Notes: a model not told the origin generated them from the letters alone. A stretch of 64,000 bases of DNA from Sphingopyxis sp. H115 (GCF_001468465.1 NZ_LNSA01000011.1:54372-118371), one strand, 5' to 3'; shown: positions 42,331 to 51,379, counted from the stretch's first letter. Translations and numbers: made by a program.

Positions 42331-43755
42331 ATGACCGATTTCGACTATGACGTGGCGATAATCGGCGCGGGCACCGCTGGAATGTCGGCGTACCGGGAAG
42401 CGCTCAAATATAGCGATCGCGTCGTCATGATCGATGGCGGCCCCTTGGGGACCACATGCGCCCGCGTTGGCTGCATGCCCTCCAAATTGCTGATCGCTGC
42501 GGCAGAGGCGCGCCACCGTGCCGAAAGCGTCGGCCTGTTCGGACTTCGCGCCGGACCCGTCGAGGTCGATGGTGTGCAGGTCATGAACCGCGTCCGCGCC
42601 GAGCGCGACCACTTTGTTAGCTTCGCCACCGAGGCGATTGCGGGGTTTGCACCCGGAGGCCTGCTTCGCGAGCAGGCGCGTTTTGTCGATGACAATCGGC
42701 TCGAACTTGCGAGCGGCAAGCAGATCAGCGCGCGCAGCATCGTGATCGCAACGGGCTCGCGGCCGGTCGTACCCGCAGGCCTGGAACCGGCGGGCGATCG
42801 GCTGATTTTCAACGACCAACTGTTCGACTGGACCGATCTGCCGTCCTCGGTTGCAGTCTTCGGCACCGGCGCGATCGGGTTGGAGCTCGGGCAGGCTTTG
42901 CATCGCCTCGGTGTCCGCACCCATATCTATGGGCGCGGCGGCAGCGTCGGCCCGCTCACCGATCCCGACGTCGCGGCTTATGCGGCGGCACAGTTCTCGA
43001 GCGAAATTCCTATCGACTGGATGGCAGCCGATGCAAGCGTCGCGCGCGACGGGGACGCTGTGATCGTCCGGTCAGCGGGGGGCGAGGAGCGGTTCGATTA
43101 TCTCCTCGCGGCCGCAGGCCGACGGGCCAATGTCGACAATCTCGGACTGGAAAACACCTCGCTCACGCTCGATGCCCATGGCGTCCCCACTTATGATCAC
43201 CTGTCGATGCGCGCCAGTTACAGCGACATCTTCATCGCGGGCGACTCGGCGGTCGATCTCTCGCTCCTTCACGAGGCCGCGGACGAAGGCCGGGTGGCAG
43301 GCGAAAATGCCGCGCGCTATCCGCACAGCTATCGCCGCGCGCGCCGGACCCCGTTGACGATCGTCTTCACCGATCCCCAGATCGCCATCGCCGGGCGCAG
43401 CCATGCCGACCTTCTTCGCGACCGGATGGATTTCGCCATCGGCGAAGTGTCGTTCGAAGACCAGGGACGGGCTCGCATATTGGGGCTCAACCGGGGATTG
43501 CTGCGCGTCTATGGCGATCGGCCGAGCGGGTTGCTGCTTGGCGCCGAAATCTTCGGTCCAGCGGCGGAACATCTCGCTCATCTCCTCGCCTGGTCGATCG
43601 AGAGCCGGCTCACCGTCGCCGAATTGCTCGAACGACCCTTCTATCATCCTGTCATTGAGGAAGGGCTGCGCACCGCGCTTCGCCACCTCAACCACCATCT
43701 CGGGTTCGGACCGAATCCGCCGCTGCGCTGCATCGACTGTGGTCCGGGAGGCTAG
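42331..43755 (+). CDS. FAD-dependent pyridine-nucleotide disulfide oxidoreductase
   Basis: 474 residues. FAD site DVAIIGAGTAGMSAY, redox disulfide CARVGC (TTCARVGCMPSKLLI, about residues 43-48), NAD site AVFGTGAIGLELGQAL and second FAD motif SDIFIAGDSAV, as in dihydrolipoamide dehydrogenase, mercuric reductase and RclA. Near the C-terminus the usual HxxxxE pair (YHPVIEEGLR) is present, then an extra Cys pair CIDC close to the end. Given the RclC-like gene nearby, an RclA-like or low-molecular-weight disulfide reductase is likely; the substrate is unproven. Confidence 0.88.
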   Translation: MTDFDYDVAIIGAGTAGMSAYREALKYSDRVVMIDGGPLGTTCARVGCMPSKLLIAAAEARHRAESVGLFGLRAGPVEVDGVQVMNRVRAERDHFVSFATEAIAGFAPGGLLREQARFVDDNRLELASGKQISARSIVIATGSRPVVPAGLEPAGDRLIFNDQLFDWTDLPSSVAVFGTGAIGLELGQALHRLGVRTHIYGRGGSVGPLTDPDVAAYAAAQFSSEIPIDWMAADASVARDGDAVIVRSAGGEERFDYLLAAAGRRANVDNLGLENTSLTLDAHGVPTYDHLSMRASYSDIFIAGDSAVDLSLLHEAADEGRVAGENAARYPHSYRRARRTPLTIVFTDPQIAIAGRSHADLLRDRMDFAIGEVSFEDQGRARILGLNRGLLRVYGDRPSGLLLGAEIFGPAAEHLAHLLAWSIESRLTVAELLERPFYHPVIEEGLRTALRHLNHHLGFGPNPPLRCIDCGPGG

Positions 43756-43974
43756 GCCAAGCGGTGCCCGCCTTCGGCTCGGATAGAATATCGGCACCTT
43801 GCAACGGTGCAAATCCGGCAGAGCCTTTGCCCGAGCCTGGATCGCGCACGGCCGAGGGGGAGATCCGCCCTGATTCCTGCTCGCGCGAGCGAAGCATAGC
43901 GTTCCGGCCTCACCTCCCCGGTGGGGCGGAAAGCCCGCGAGGATCGATGAGCAAGCTCGCGGCGCCTGTCGCTG

Positions 43975-43993
43975 GGGGAGCCTCACGCTCCCC
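43975..43993. terminator. Hairpin between convergent genes
   Basis: GGGGAGC, 5-nt loop, GCTCCCC, inside the 277-bp space between the convergent reductase and DUF417 genes. No T-run, so termination is only suggested by position. The rest of that space holds no recognisable gene. Confidence 0.4.
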
Positions 43994-44032
43994 GCCACAG
44001 GTCCGCATCGTAACTTGCGGTTTGTTGGTGCC

Positions 44033-44527
44033 TTAGACCTGGGCGTCGGCAGGCTTTTTCCGTCGGATAGCCGCCGAGAGTAATACCAGCGAAGCGGCAA
44101 GCAGAACGGCGTCTTTCAACAGAAATTGCCCGGGGATGGCCGAAATGGCCGGGAACCCGCCGGCGGTCGGCTCTGCGACACCAGGCGTTGACAAGAAGAA
44201 TGTCAAGGTGATGGTATAGGTCGCCACCGACATGGCGCCGCCGAGGACCGAGAAAATCGGTTTGAATGCACCGAGGATCAGGGCAGCGGCCGTGGCGAGT
44301 TCCATCGTGCCGATGAACTGGCTGGCGCCCTGGACGCCGAACAGCGGGTGAAGCCAGCTCATAAGCGGGCTGTGTTCGATGAATGGGGCAATGCCTTGCG
44401 CCTCATAAGCCGTGAATTTCATGCCGCCGAACCACAGAAAGACAATGACTAGGGCCCATCGCAGCAGAGCGAGTTCGCGCATTTGATGCTCGGGGACGCT
44501 GAATGAATATTTCTCCAATAAGCTCAT
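44033..44527 (-). CDS. DUF417 (RclC/YkgB-like) inner-membrane protein
   Basis: 164 residues from ATG 44527 (AAGGG upstream); four membrane helices. VIVFLWFGGMKFTAYEAQGI, then PFIEHSPLMSW, TLTFFLSTPG and GQFLLKDAVLLAAS match the DUF417 family, which includes RclC of the E. coli reactive-chlorine resistance operon rclABC. It probably protects against hypochlorite or related oxidants, by an unknown mechanism. Lies 41 bp downstream of a Cys-rich MarR regulator on the same strand. Confidence 0.82.
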   Translation of the reverse strand: MSLLEKYSFSVPEHQMRELALLRWALVIVFLWFGGMKFTAYEAQGIAPFIEHSPLMSWLHPLFGVQGASQFIGTMELATAAALILGAFKPIFSVLGGAMSVATYTITLTFFLSTPGVAEPTAGGFPAISAIPGQFLLKDAVLLAASLVLLSAAIRRKKPADAQV

Positions 44528-44568
44528 AATCAATGCCCTTTTTGTTGATGGAAATGTGGCGAGAGGCG

Positions 44569-45105
44569 TCAGTTTGTAATTCCGGGACCGACGATGTCGG
44601 TCGGACAGTTGGTGCACTTCTCTTCGTCGCAGAAACGGCAGGTCGTGCGCGCGCGCACTTCGTCGCGCGGCAATGACGCGAGGATGGTTTCCGCGACGCG
44701 CTCCAGCGCAGCGCGGTCCTTCTCGCCGACCGCAGCGAGCAACCCGGTGATCGCTGTGCTGCGCAGATTCAGGAGCGCCCTGCGTTCCGTCTCGCCGCCG
44801 GACGTCAACGACACGTGCATGACGCGGCGATCGCCGGGGGATTGCGATTTCGAGACGAAATTCTGAGCGACCAGCCGTTCGACCACGCGGGCAGCACCGG
44901 CATGCGACAGGCGCAGGGCCTTGCCGATCTGGTCGATCGAAAGGCCCGGTTCATGGCCGATGAGGCTCAATGCCGCCGCGGTCTCCCCGCCGGCCGGAAA
45001 GCGCTGTGATATCGCACCGCGCATCTCATCCGACACCCCCTGCGCGAGGGCGCCGAAGAGATTGATCAGCCGATCGGAAGGTGAAGCGTCCTTGGTCAAT
45101 CGCAT
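44569..45105 (-). CDS. MarR-family regulator with C-terminal Cys cluster
   Basis: 178 residues. Winged helix (about 55-115; LSIDQIGKALRLSHAGAARVVERL, SPGDRRVMHVSLT) and dimer helices at both ends. The C-terminus carries CRFC-DEEK-CTNC (about 159-169), four Cys in two CxxC pairs that could bind zinc or a cluster, or act as a thiol switch. MarR proteins such as OhrR and HypR sense organic peroxides or hypochlorite by Cys oxidation. Its own operator lies 8 bp before the start; it precedes the RclC-like gene. Confidence 0.88.
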   Translation of the reverse strand: MRLTKDASPSDRLINLFGALAQGVSDEMRGAISQRFPAGGETAAALSLIGHEPGLSIDQIGKALRLSHAGAARVVERLVAQNFVSKSQSPGDRRVMHVSLTSGGETERRALLNLRSTAITGLLAAVGEKDRAALERVAETILASLPRDEVRARTTCRFCDEEKCTNCPTDIVGPGITN

Positions 45106-45112
45106 TCCAGTA

Positions 45113-45131
45113 TATATGCGTCGCGCATATA
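45113..45131. promoter_or_regulatory. MarR operator candidate
   Basis: TATATGCG, TCG, CGCATATA: perfect 8-bp arms, 8 bp before the MarR start codon. Size and symmetry fit a MarR dimer site; autoregulation of the marR-DUF417 operon is likely. Confidence 0.75.
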
Positions 45132-45172
45132 AATAGCGCAGCGGCTGGAGAATGCAAGAGGCGATGCGAGCT

Positions 45173-46192
45173 TCAGAGCTTGAGCCTCTCCTTCATGGGC
45201 TCGCGATCCGTCTGTTCGATGGGGTACCAGCGGTAGCCGGATCCGTCGGCGGCAATGTGACCCACCCCCGGGAACGGAAGATGGGGCGCCGCAATCATCA
45301 TACGGTCGCGAGCGAAGCGGGTGAACGCGGCTTTCCGCACGGCGCGCGCCTCGTCCTAGCGAACATCGAAAGTGATCGTCACGTCGGGGCGTGGAAATTG
45401 AACCGCGCCGGCGTGGATGACATCGCCGACGAAGACGATACTCTGCCCCTTGCTGGTCAAGGTGTAGAAGGCGGTGCCCGGGGTGTGCCCAGGCTGCAGT
45501 TCGGCACGAATGCCCGGCACGACTTCGCCATCGGTATCGATCGGCTTCACCCGGCCGGCCGTGACATAGGGCGTCAGCGTCTGCTCGGTCTGGGTCCAGA
45601 AGCGCTTGTCGATCCCGCTTTTAGCCGCGTTGGCAACATCGGAGAAAAAGCGAATATCTGCACCGCCGGCATAGACCGTCGCGCGCGGGAAGACGATCTT
45701 GCCCGCCTTCGTGAGACCGCCGCTATGGTCGCTGTGGACATGGGTGATGAGTATGTCGGTGATTGTCTCCGGCGCGGCCCCAGCTGCTGCCAGCGCTTCG
45801 AGCAGCCTGCCGCCGTTGCCTAGGCCGAAAAGATCGCCGGCACCGACATCGACAAGGATCCGCCGCCCGTTGAAGTCGATCAGATAAGCGTTGATCGAAG
45901 CCTCTGCGGGATTAGCTAGGAAACTGCGGGCAAGAATTTCGTCGATCGTTTGCGCCGAGACGCCGCGCAGCAACTGGTGCAGGTCCAGCGGGACCGACCC
46001 ATCCGACAATGCCGTTATCTGGGCATCGCCAATCGTAAATCGATAAATTGCGGGAGCGGTCTGGCGGACGGTCCCGGCTATGGTGTCGGGCACCGCGGCG
46101 GGCGTCGGAGCCGCTAAACCGGGAGAAGAGGATATCGGGCCAAGCAGCGCCAGGGCGAGAGGGAGAATAGTGAATGGCTTTTTGATCATCAT
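45173..46192 (-). pseudogene. Metallo-beta-lactamase-fold hydrolase interrupted by an in-frame amber codon
   Basis: Frame of 339 codons plus stop, broken only by TAG at 45358-45356 (codon 279). Signal peptide (ending GLAAPT), metal motif THVHSDHSGGL and FVGDVIHAG lie before the stop. After it the same frame continues DEARAVRKAAFTRFARD and HLPFPGVGHIAADG, the conserved C-terminal segment carrying the last zinc-ligand His. The truncated 278-residue product would lack that ligand. Either a recent nonsense mutation (CAG to TAG is the simplest), a sequencing error, or amber readthrough. Last gene of the operon starting at 47445. Confidence 0.85.
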
Positions 46193-46797
46193 GGCGACGT
46201 CCTTGATTGAGTTGCGATGGATGAAGAACTGTCAGTCATTATCCCAGCGCTGGCGGGGTCTTGCGAGACATTGTCGCGATCGACAGCGTGCTCGGCGACA
46301 GAGTTCGGTTCAGGCAGGGCCACTTCCGAAAAATGCTGCCGAATATAGTCCAGCTTGGGATCGATGAAGCGGCGGCAGAAGGGTCGGCTCGGATCGGTTC
46401 GATAATAGTTCTGGTAACGCTCGTCCGAAGCCTTGAAGCTTCTGAACGGCAGAACCAGGGTATGCGCCGTATTGCCGAATTCCTCGGCAAATCGGACGAT
46501 CGCCAATTCGGCCTCATGCCGCTGGTTGTCATCGAAAATATAGATCGCGCTGCGGTACTTGTCGCTAGGAGAGCGGGCCCGGGTGGCTGAATGCGTTCTC
46601 AGATGCACCTCGCACAGCGTTGCCAACGGAATGATTGAAGGATCGAAGGTGACGATCACCCCTTCTGACCAGCTATCTGCCGGAGCGTCCGATTGGACAA
46701 AGCCCTGGTCGACCTGCGCAACGCCGCGCAGCGCCTGGAACACCCCTTCGGTGCACCAATGGCACCCCCCTCCAAAGCCGATCTTCGCCATCTTCAC
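46189..46797 (-). CDS. MsrA-like peptide methionine sulfoxide reductase (copy 2, divergent)
   Basis: 202 residues. The active site reads GGGCHWCTEG instead of GGCFWG, followed by GFVQSDAPADSWSEGV, YRSAIYIFDDNQ and RYQNYYRTDPSRPFC, which match a divergent MsrA branch with extra Cys residues. The last 40 residues are disordered and Ser-rich. No signal peptide. Overlaps the MBL-fold gene start by 4 bp. Part of the operon behind the 29-bp site at 47632. Confidence 0.82.
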   Translation of the reverse strand: MKMAKIGFGGGCHWCTEGVFQALRGVAQVDQGFVQSDAPADSWSEGVIVTFDPSIIPLATLCEVHLRTHSATRARSPSDKYRSAIYIFDDNQRHEAELAIVRFAEEFGNTAHTLVLPFRSFKASDERYQNYYRTDPSRPFCRRFIDPKLDYIRQHFSEVALPEPNSVAEHAVDRDNVSQDPASAGIMTDSSSSIATQSRTSP

Positions 46798-46829
46798 CTC
46801 TCGCGCCTAGACGTATTTCTTTCCGCGGA

Positions 46830-47063
46830 TCAGCGCCGTCTCGCGCGCCTGAGCCTTCTGGCTGCGGACGCAATCAATGTAAGCATCAGCGCGCCGATAA
46901 GAACGCCCAGTAGCAGTGGACTGTGGACATGCATCATCGCTGGGCGCAAATACAGGCCGACTAACCCGAGGATCACGAAAGCGACCGATGCAAGTCGCAA
47001 TGCGCGCCAAGCACGGGGTTTGTTGTCTTTGAACCAAAGGGAAGTTCCGAAGATATTGATCAT
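46830..47063 (-). CDS. Small two-helix membrane protein
   Basis: 77 residues from ATG 47063, with GGAAGG 9 bp upstream. Two hydrophobic helices (ALRLASVAFVILGLVGLY and LLLGVLIGALMLTLIA) joined by a short loop with MMHVHS, then a basic tail RRLRRARRR. Unrecognised. Lies 32 bp upstream of the MsrA-like gene, in the same operon; might be a membrane partner for the oxidant-defence enzymes. Confidence 0.65.
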   Translation of the reverse strand: MINIFGTSLWFKDNKPRAWRALRLASVAFVILGLVGLYLRPAMMHVHSPLLLGVLIGALMLTLIASAARRLRRARRR

Positions 47064-47106
47064 AAATGGTTGCCTTCCGGCAGCAAGGTTCAAGGTACGC
47101 AGTAAG

Positions 47107-47445
47107 TCAGAGCGGCCGTGCACATTCCGAACGAAGCCAGGTTTCCTGCACGCTGCTGAAGCCGGCCTCGCGTAATGTCTGGGTCGCCGCAGCCAACCGC
47201 TGGCCCCGCCGATGCAGGAGGTTAACGAACGCGCGGAGTATTTCGAGCCGGGGATCAGCGAGTGTCCCATTTGCACGCCGTCCCGGGAGAAGTTGATGTT
47301 TCTTGAAGAGGGCCTGCGCGAGACCGGCTCGCGATCCGAACCTTTGGCCTTTCTCGCTCCGCGCCAGTGCGATTACCGTCAGTTCCATCGGCGTGAAGAT
47401 GAAGGCGCCGGATGGAAGTATCTCTGGCTCGATGAGGTGCAGCAC
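47107..47445 (-). CDS. Small hypothetical protein, first gene of an Msr operon
   Basis: 112 residues from GTG 47445. Helical and basic (ELTVIALARSEKGQRFGSRA, DPRLEILRAFVNLLHRRGQR), resembling a small winged-helix or regulator-like domain without a clear family. A shorter start at the internal ATG (MELTVIALARSE) is possible. Expected transcription start from the 29-bp site at 47632 leaves a leader of about 150 nt. Confidence 0.5.
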   Translation of the reverse strand: MLHLIEPEILPSGAFIFTPMELTVIALARSEKGQRFGSRAGLAQALFKKHQLLPGRRANGTLADPRLEILRAFVNLLHRRGQRLAAATQTLREAGFSSVQETWLRSECARPL

Positions 47446-47631
47446 TGTGGCGCGAGCTCCCTTGTTCTCTTCATCGTCTTCGCGGCCGTACCTATTTTAA
47501 CGAACCGCGGCGCCGTTGAAGATTGTCCGTTCGGCTAAGACGCTCTCATTCATCCTGGGGCGCAGCGTCAGGCACGCCGTCGCTTCTGTGTCAGCCGTTG
47601 CGCCGACTATCGCAGTGAGCCAGACGTTTTT

Positions 47632-47660
47632 CCAATAGGCTGTGCCTATAGTTTTCATAG
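47632..47660 (-). promoter_or_regulatory. 29-bp LysR-type site (copy 2 of 4)
   Basis: On the minus strand: CTAT, GA, AAACTATA, nine bases, TATTGG. TTGGAA serves as -35 and GATAGT, 18 bp on, as -10. The whole promoter, about 85 bp, is closely similar to that at 62870-62957, including the -10 region. Drives the 47445 to 45173 operon. Confidence 0.78.
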
Positions 47661-47683
47661 CGCCGGATAGCGTGACGCGTCAC

Positions 47684-48661
47684 TTATTGCGGCATCTCGA
47701 CATGCCCACCGAAGCCAAAGCGCATCGCCGAGAGAAGCTTGTCGCCAAAAGTGTGGTCGACGCGGCTGCGGTAGCGCGCAAACAAGGCGGCCGAAAGGAC
47801 ATAGGCCGGGACGGCTTCTTCCATTGCCGCATCGATCGTCCACCGGCCCTCGCCAGAGTCCGAGACCTGGCCGGTGAATTGCTCGAGCATCGGATCCCTG
47901 GCCAGGCCGATCGCGCAAAGGTCGAGCAGCCAGGACGAGATGACACTGCCGCGACGCCAGACTTCGGCCACGTCGGTCAGGTTGATGTCGAAGCGTTCAT
48001 CAGGCTCGAGCCGTTCGGAGGACTTGCCCTTGAGAATGTCGAAGCCCTCGGCATAGGCCTGCATCAGGCCATATTCGATTCCGTTGTGGACCATCTTGAC
48101 GAAATGCCCGGCGCCGGTTGGGCCGGCGTGGATATAGCCGCGCTCGGCGCGACTGTCGGGCGCGTCGCGTCCAATGGTGCGGACGATCGAACCATAGCCC
48201 GGCGCGAGCGTATCGAAGATGGGATCCAGCAGATCGACGATCTCCTTGTCGCCGCCGATCATCATGCAATAACCGCGTTCGAGCCCCCATATCCCGCCTG
48301 ATGTGCCAACATCGATATAATGGAGCCCCTTGTCCCTTGCCGCAGCACCACATTTGATGTCGTCTTTGTAGAAGCTGTTGCCGCCATCGATGATGATGTC
48401 GCCGGGCTCCGACAATTCCATCAGCTTGTCGACCGTGTCTTGGGTGGGAGCGCCCGCCGGGAGCATTACCCAGAAGATCCGCGGCGCAGTGAGTTTGGCG
48501 ACGACATCTTCAAGCGAATTCGCTCCGATGGCACCTTCACCGGCGAGCTGAGTAACCGCGGCCGGATCGCGATTGAAGGCGACGACCTCGTGGCCGCCGC
48601 GCATCAGCCGACGCGCGATATTGGCACCCATGCGGCCGAGGCCGATCATTGCAAGACGCAT
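47684..48661 (-). CDS. gnd: 6-phosphogluconate dehydrogenase, decarboxylating (short form)
   Basis: 325 residues. Dinucleotide site [20 protein letters not shown] (residues 5-24), [34 protein letters not shown] and substrate motif [19 protein letters not shown] identify the short GndA-type enzyme. Converts 6-phosphogluconate to ribulose 5-phosphate and CO2, generating NAD(P)H. In this island it could feed reducing power to thioredoxin and glutathione systems. The 259 bp upstream (48662-48920) hold no gene. Confidence 0.93.
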   Translation of the reverse strand: MRLAMIGLGRMGANIARRLMRGGHEVVAFNRDPAAVTQLAGEGAIGANSLEDVVAKLTAPRIFWVMLPAGAPTQDTVDKLMELSEPGDIIIDGGNSFYKDDIKCGAAARDKGLHYIDVGTSGGIWGLERGYCMMIGGDKEIVDLLDPIFDTLAPGYGSIVRTIGRDAPDSRAERGYIHAGPTGAGHFVKMVHNGIEYGLMQAYAEGFDILKGKSSERLEPDERFDINLTDVAEVWRRGSVISSWLLDLCAIGLARDPMLEQFTGQVSDSGEGRWTIDAAMEEAVPAYVLSAALFARYRSRVDHTFGDKLLSAMRFGFGGHVEMPQ

Positions 48662-48920
48662 TGTTCAAATCCTTCTGTCAGAAGTTCACCCGGCGCGGAC
48701 AGTTCCGACCAACGCCCCGCCGTCACGATCCAACGAGACCGCACCGCTCGCTGGCAGGTTACCATGAGTATGCAAATTTCGCCGCGCCTTGGCACTGAAT
48801 GGAGGATGAGTTCATCGCCAGACGAAGTCCAATAACCAGGCGCTATAGTTTCGATACCCATTTAGCGACATGCGCAGTGCCGGGGCGGACATTGCGAACA
48901 GAGCAGCGACTGCGACACCC

Positions 48921-49184
48921 TCAGTCCGGTTGGAAGCCAAGCACGAAATCCACGACCTTTTTCGCAGACATCTCGCACGGCTTGAGCGATGTTTTGCCTG
49001 ATGTGAACCGATACAGGTTGAAGCTGACGATGTCGGTCCCAGCCAACTCCCTGGCAAACAGGCTGTTGCGGCGCCCGTCGTCGGACCGCCGGACGATCAA
49101 GCCGAAACGCCGGCCTTCGTGAATGCCTTCGCTATGACCCTCGGGAAGCCTTTTGAAGGCAGCGTCGAAATCGGTAAGCTCCAT
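48921..49184 (-). CDS. Small hypothetical protein
   Basis: 87 residues, beginning MELTDFDAAFKRLPEGHSEG; contains RRFGLIVRRSDDGRRNSLFA and DIVSFNLYRF, giving a compact alpha/beta pattern. The ribosome site is weak (GGTGGAACGAG). Unrecognised; lies between gnd and argS on the same strand and could be cotranscribed with argS. Confidence 0.6.
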   Translation of the reverse strand: MELTDFDAAFKRLPEGHSEGIHEGRRFGLIVRRSDDGRRNSLFARELAGTDIVSFNLYRFTSGKTSLKPCEMSAKKVVDFVLGFQPD

Positions 49185-49275
49185 CTCGTTCCACCAGTAT
49201 CAGAAGACGCACAGCATGTTCGGGCCCGCCAACTCTGGCGCGCGCAACGAGCCCCAGGAACAAGCGCGCATTCGA

Positions 49276-51018
49276 CTAGGCCCTCTCCATCTCATGTGTC
49301 GGTTCAACCCCCATCAGCGCCAGGCCGTTGCGGATGACCTGCCCGATCGCGGCGGCCAGGAACAACCGCGCGCGGCTAACCGGCAGGTTTTCCGGGTAGG
49401 CGAAGCGGCGCGTCGGGTCGGCATTTCCTGTGTTCCACAGCGCATGGAATTCCGCGGCCAGCCCCTCAAGGAAGAAGGCGATCCGGTGCGGCTCGCGCGC
49501 TGCCGCAGCCGCCTCGACGATGCGGGGGAATTCTGCCGCACGCTTCACAAGCGTAAGGCTCGGACCGTCCAGAAGAGCGAGATCGGGCGGGTCGCCCAAC
49601 TCGATACCCGCTTCGGCCGCGCGGCTTGCTAGCGAGCAAATCCGCGCATGGGCATATTGCACATAGAAGACCGGATTATCCTTCGATGCCTCGACGACGG
49701 TCGCAAAGTCGAAGTCCATGGACGCTTCCGCTTTGCGGGTCAGCATCATGAAGCGAACGACGTCCTTTCCGACTTCTCGAATGACATCGGCCAGCGTGAC
49801 GAAATTGCCTGCGCGCTTGGACATCTTGACCGGCTCACCCGCGCGCAGCAGCCGCACGATCTGCACCAGCTTGACGTCGAACCGCTTCCTGCCTTCGGTT
49901 AGAGCTTCGGCGGCGGCAACGATGCGCATCACGGTCCCGGCATGATCGGCGCCCCAGATGTCGATCAGTTCGTCGGCATCGCGCGCCTTCTCGAAATGAT
50001 AGGCCAGATCCACGCCGAAATAGGTCCAGCTCCCATCCGGTTTACGGATAGGACGGTCCTGGTCATCGCCAAATTTCGTCGACCGGAACAGCGGCAGCGC
50101 GATCGGCTCCCAGTCCTTGGAGACTTCACCCTTCGGAGGTTCGAGAACGCCGTCATAGACAAGATCGCGCTCGCGCAGCCAGGCCTCGGCATCATCCGGC
50201 TTTCCGGCAGCGACGAGGTCCGCCTCCGACGCGAAGCGGTCGTGACTTATGCCGAGCAGCGCCAGATCTTCGCGGATCGTCTCCATCATCGCGGCAACGG
50301 TCCGCGCACGAAAGATTGCGAGCCAGTCCGTCTCCGGGGCGTCGGCATAGCGGCCCCCAAAATCGGCGGCCAGCGCCTCCCCGACCGGCTTCAGATAATC
50401 GCCCGGGTATAGACCTTCCGCTATCTCGCCGAGGCTCTCGCCCAACGCCTCGCGATATCTCTGGTGTGCCGAGCGAGCGAGAATATCGACCTGCCCGCCG
50501 GCATCATTGATATAATATTCGCGGATGACGCGATGGCCGGTGAAAGCGAGCAGGTTGGCGAGCGCATCTCCGACCACTGCCCCTCGGCAGTGCCCCATAT
50601 GCATCGGACCGGTCGGGTTGGCCGAGACAAACTCTATATTCACCGTCTTACCCGCGCCGACGGGCGACATGCCGTAGCGGTCCTTCTGGTCCGCAATCAC
50701 CGCCAGCTCGTTTTGCCAGGCCTGGTCGGTCAGCCGGATATTTACAAAGCCCGGGCCAGCGACGGCCACGTCTGCAACATCCTCCAACATGGCCAACCGG
50801 CCCGCCAACTTCTCAGCGAGTTGGCGCGGATGCGTGCCGGTAAGTTTTGCCAGGACCATCGCCGCGTTGGTCGACAGATCGCCATGCGCCGGGTCGTGCG
50901 GACGCTCCACGGTCAGCCCCGCCCGGTCGAGGCCCGCAGGAACGTCCCCCGCCACCTGCAGATCGCCAATTACCCGCGCGAGATGATCAAGGATGCGCGC
51001 ATGAAGCGACACAGCCAT
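49276..51018 (-). CDS. argS: Arginyl-tRNA synthetase
   Basis: 580 residues. Class I motifs: the HIGH-like MHMGHCRGAVVGDALA (about 137) and the KMSKS-like KMSKRAGNFV; N-terminal Arg-tRNA synthetase domain and C-terminal anticodon-binding helical bundle (EFPRIVEAAAAAREPHRIAFF). Charges tRNA-Arg in the cytosol. Its position inside a stress island, away from translation genes, suggests a second copy or an oxidant-resistant variant; whether another argS exists cannot be seen here. Confidence 0.95.
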   Translation of the reverse strand: MAVSLHARILDHLARVIGDLQVAGDVPAGLDRAGLTVERPHDPAHGDLSTNAAMVLAKLTGTHPRQLAEKLAGRLAMLEDVADVAVAGPGFVNIRLTDQAWQNELAVIADQKDRYGMSPVGAGKTVNIEFVSANPTGPMHMGHCRGAVVGDALANLLAFTGHRVIREYYINDAGGQVDILARSAHQRYREALGESLGEIAEGLYPGDYLKPVGEALAADFGGRYADAPETDWLAIFRARTVAAMMETIREDLALLGISHDRFASEADLVAAGKPDDAEAWLRERDLVYDGVLEPPKGEVSKDWEPIALPLFRSTKFGDDQDRPIRKPDGSWTYFGVDLAYHFEKARDADELIDIWGADHAGTVMRIVAAAEALTEGRKRFDVKLVQIVRLLRAGEPVKMSKRAGNFVTLADVIREVGKDVVRFMMLTRKAEASMDFDFATVVEASKDNPVFYVQYAHARICSLASRAAEAGIELGDPPDLALLDGPSLTLVKRAAEFPRIVEAAAAAREPHRIAFFLEGLAAEFHALWNTGNADPTRRFAYPENLPVSRARLFLAAAIGQVIRNGLALMGVEPTHEMERA

Positions 51019-51045
51019 CAGCGAAGGCCCGCTGCGCCTTGGCTG

Positions 51046-51327
51046 CTATCCAACCTCTACGCCTTTCCAGAAAGCGATGTGATCCCGGATGGCTTCCGCA
51101 ACCGGATTCGGATCGGGATATGACCAAGCCGCGTCCGCGTTGAGCGCGCTGCCTACGCGGATATGGAAGTATCTCGCGGTGCCCTTGATCGGGCAGACAG
51201 AAGTGTGTGCGCTCGCTTCAAGGAGCTCCTGATTGACCGCGGAAGGTGGGAAATAGTGGTTTCCCTCGACGACGATTGTCTCGTCGCTTGCGGCGATGGT
51301 GGTGTCGTTCCAAACTGCTGAGACCAA
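51046..51327 (-). CDS. DUF427-family protein
   Basis: 93 residues with the DUF427 signature: AVWNDTTIAASDETIVVEGNHYFP at the start, CPIKGTARYFHI and SYPDPNPVAEAIRDHIAFW. Small beta-rich proteins of unknown function, frequent beside redox genes. Ends 27 bp before argS on the same strand. Confidence 0.85.
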   Translation of the reverse strand: MVSAVWNDTTIAASDETIVVEGNHYFPPSAVNQELLEASAHTSVCPIKGTARYFHIRVGSALNADAAWSYPDPNPVAEAIRDHIAFWKGVEVG

Positions 51328-51379
51328 CGGAATATCCTCTCATATTGTCAATGGCACGGCGTTCGCAGCGGCCCGTGAA

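Noticed and set aside
43756..44032. Stretch with GGTGCAAATCCGG resembling a cobalamin riboswitch core
   Set aside because: Other conserved parts of that riboswitch are missing, and the region lies between convergent genes, not before a cobalamin-related gene.
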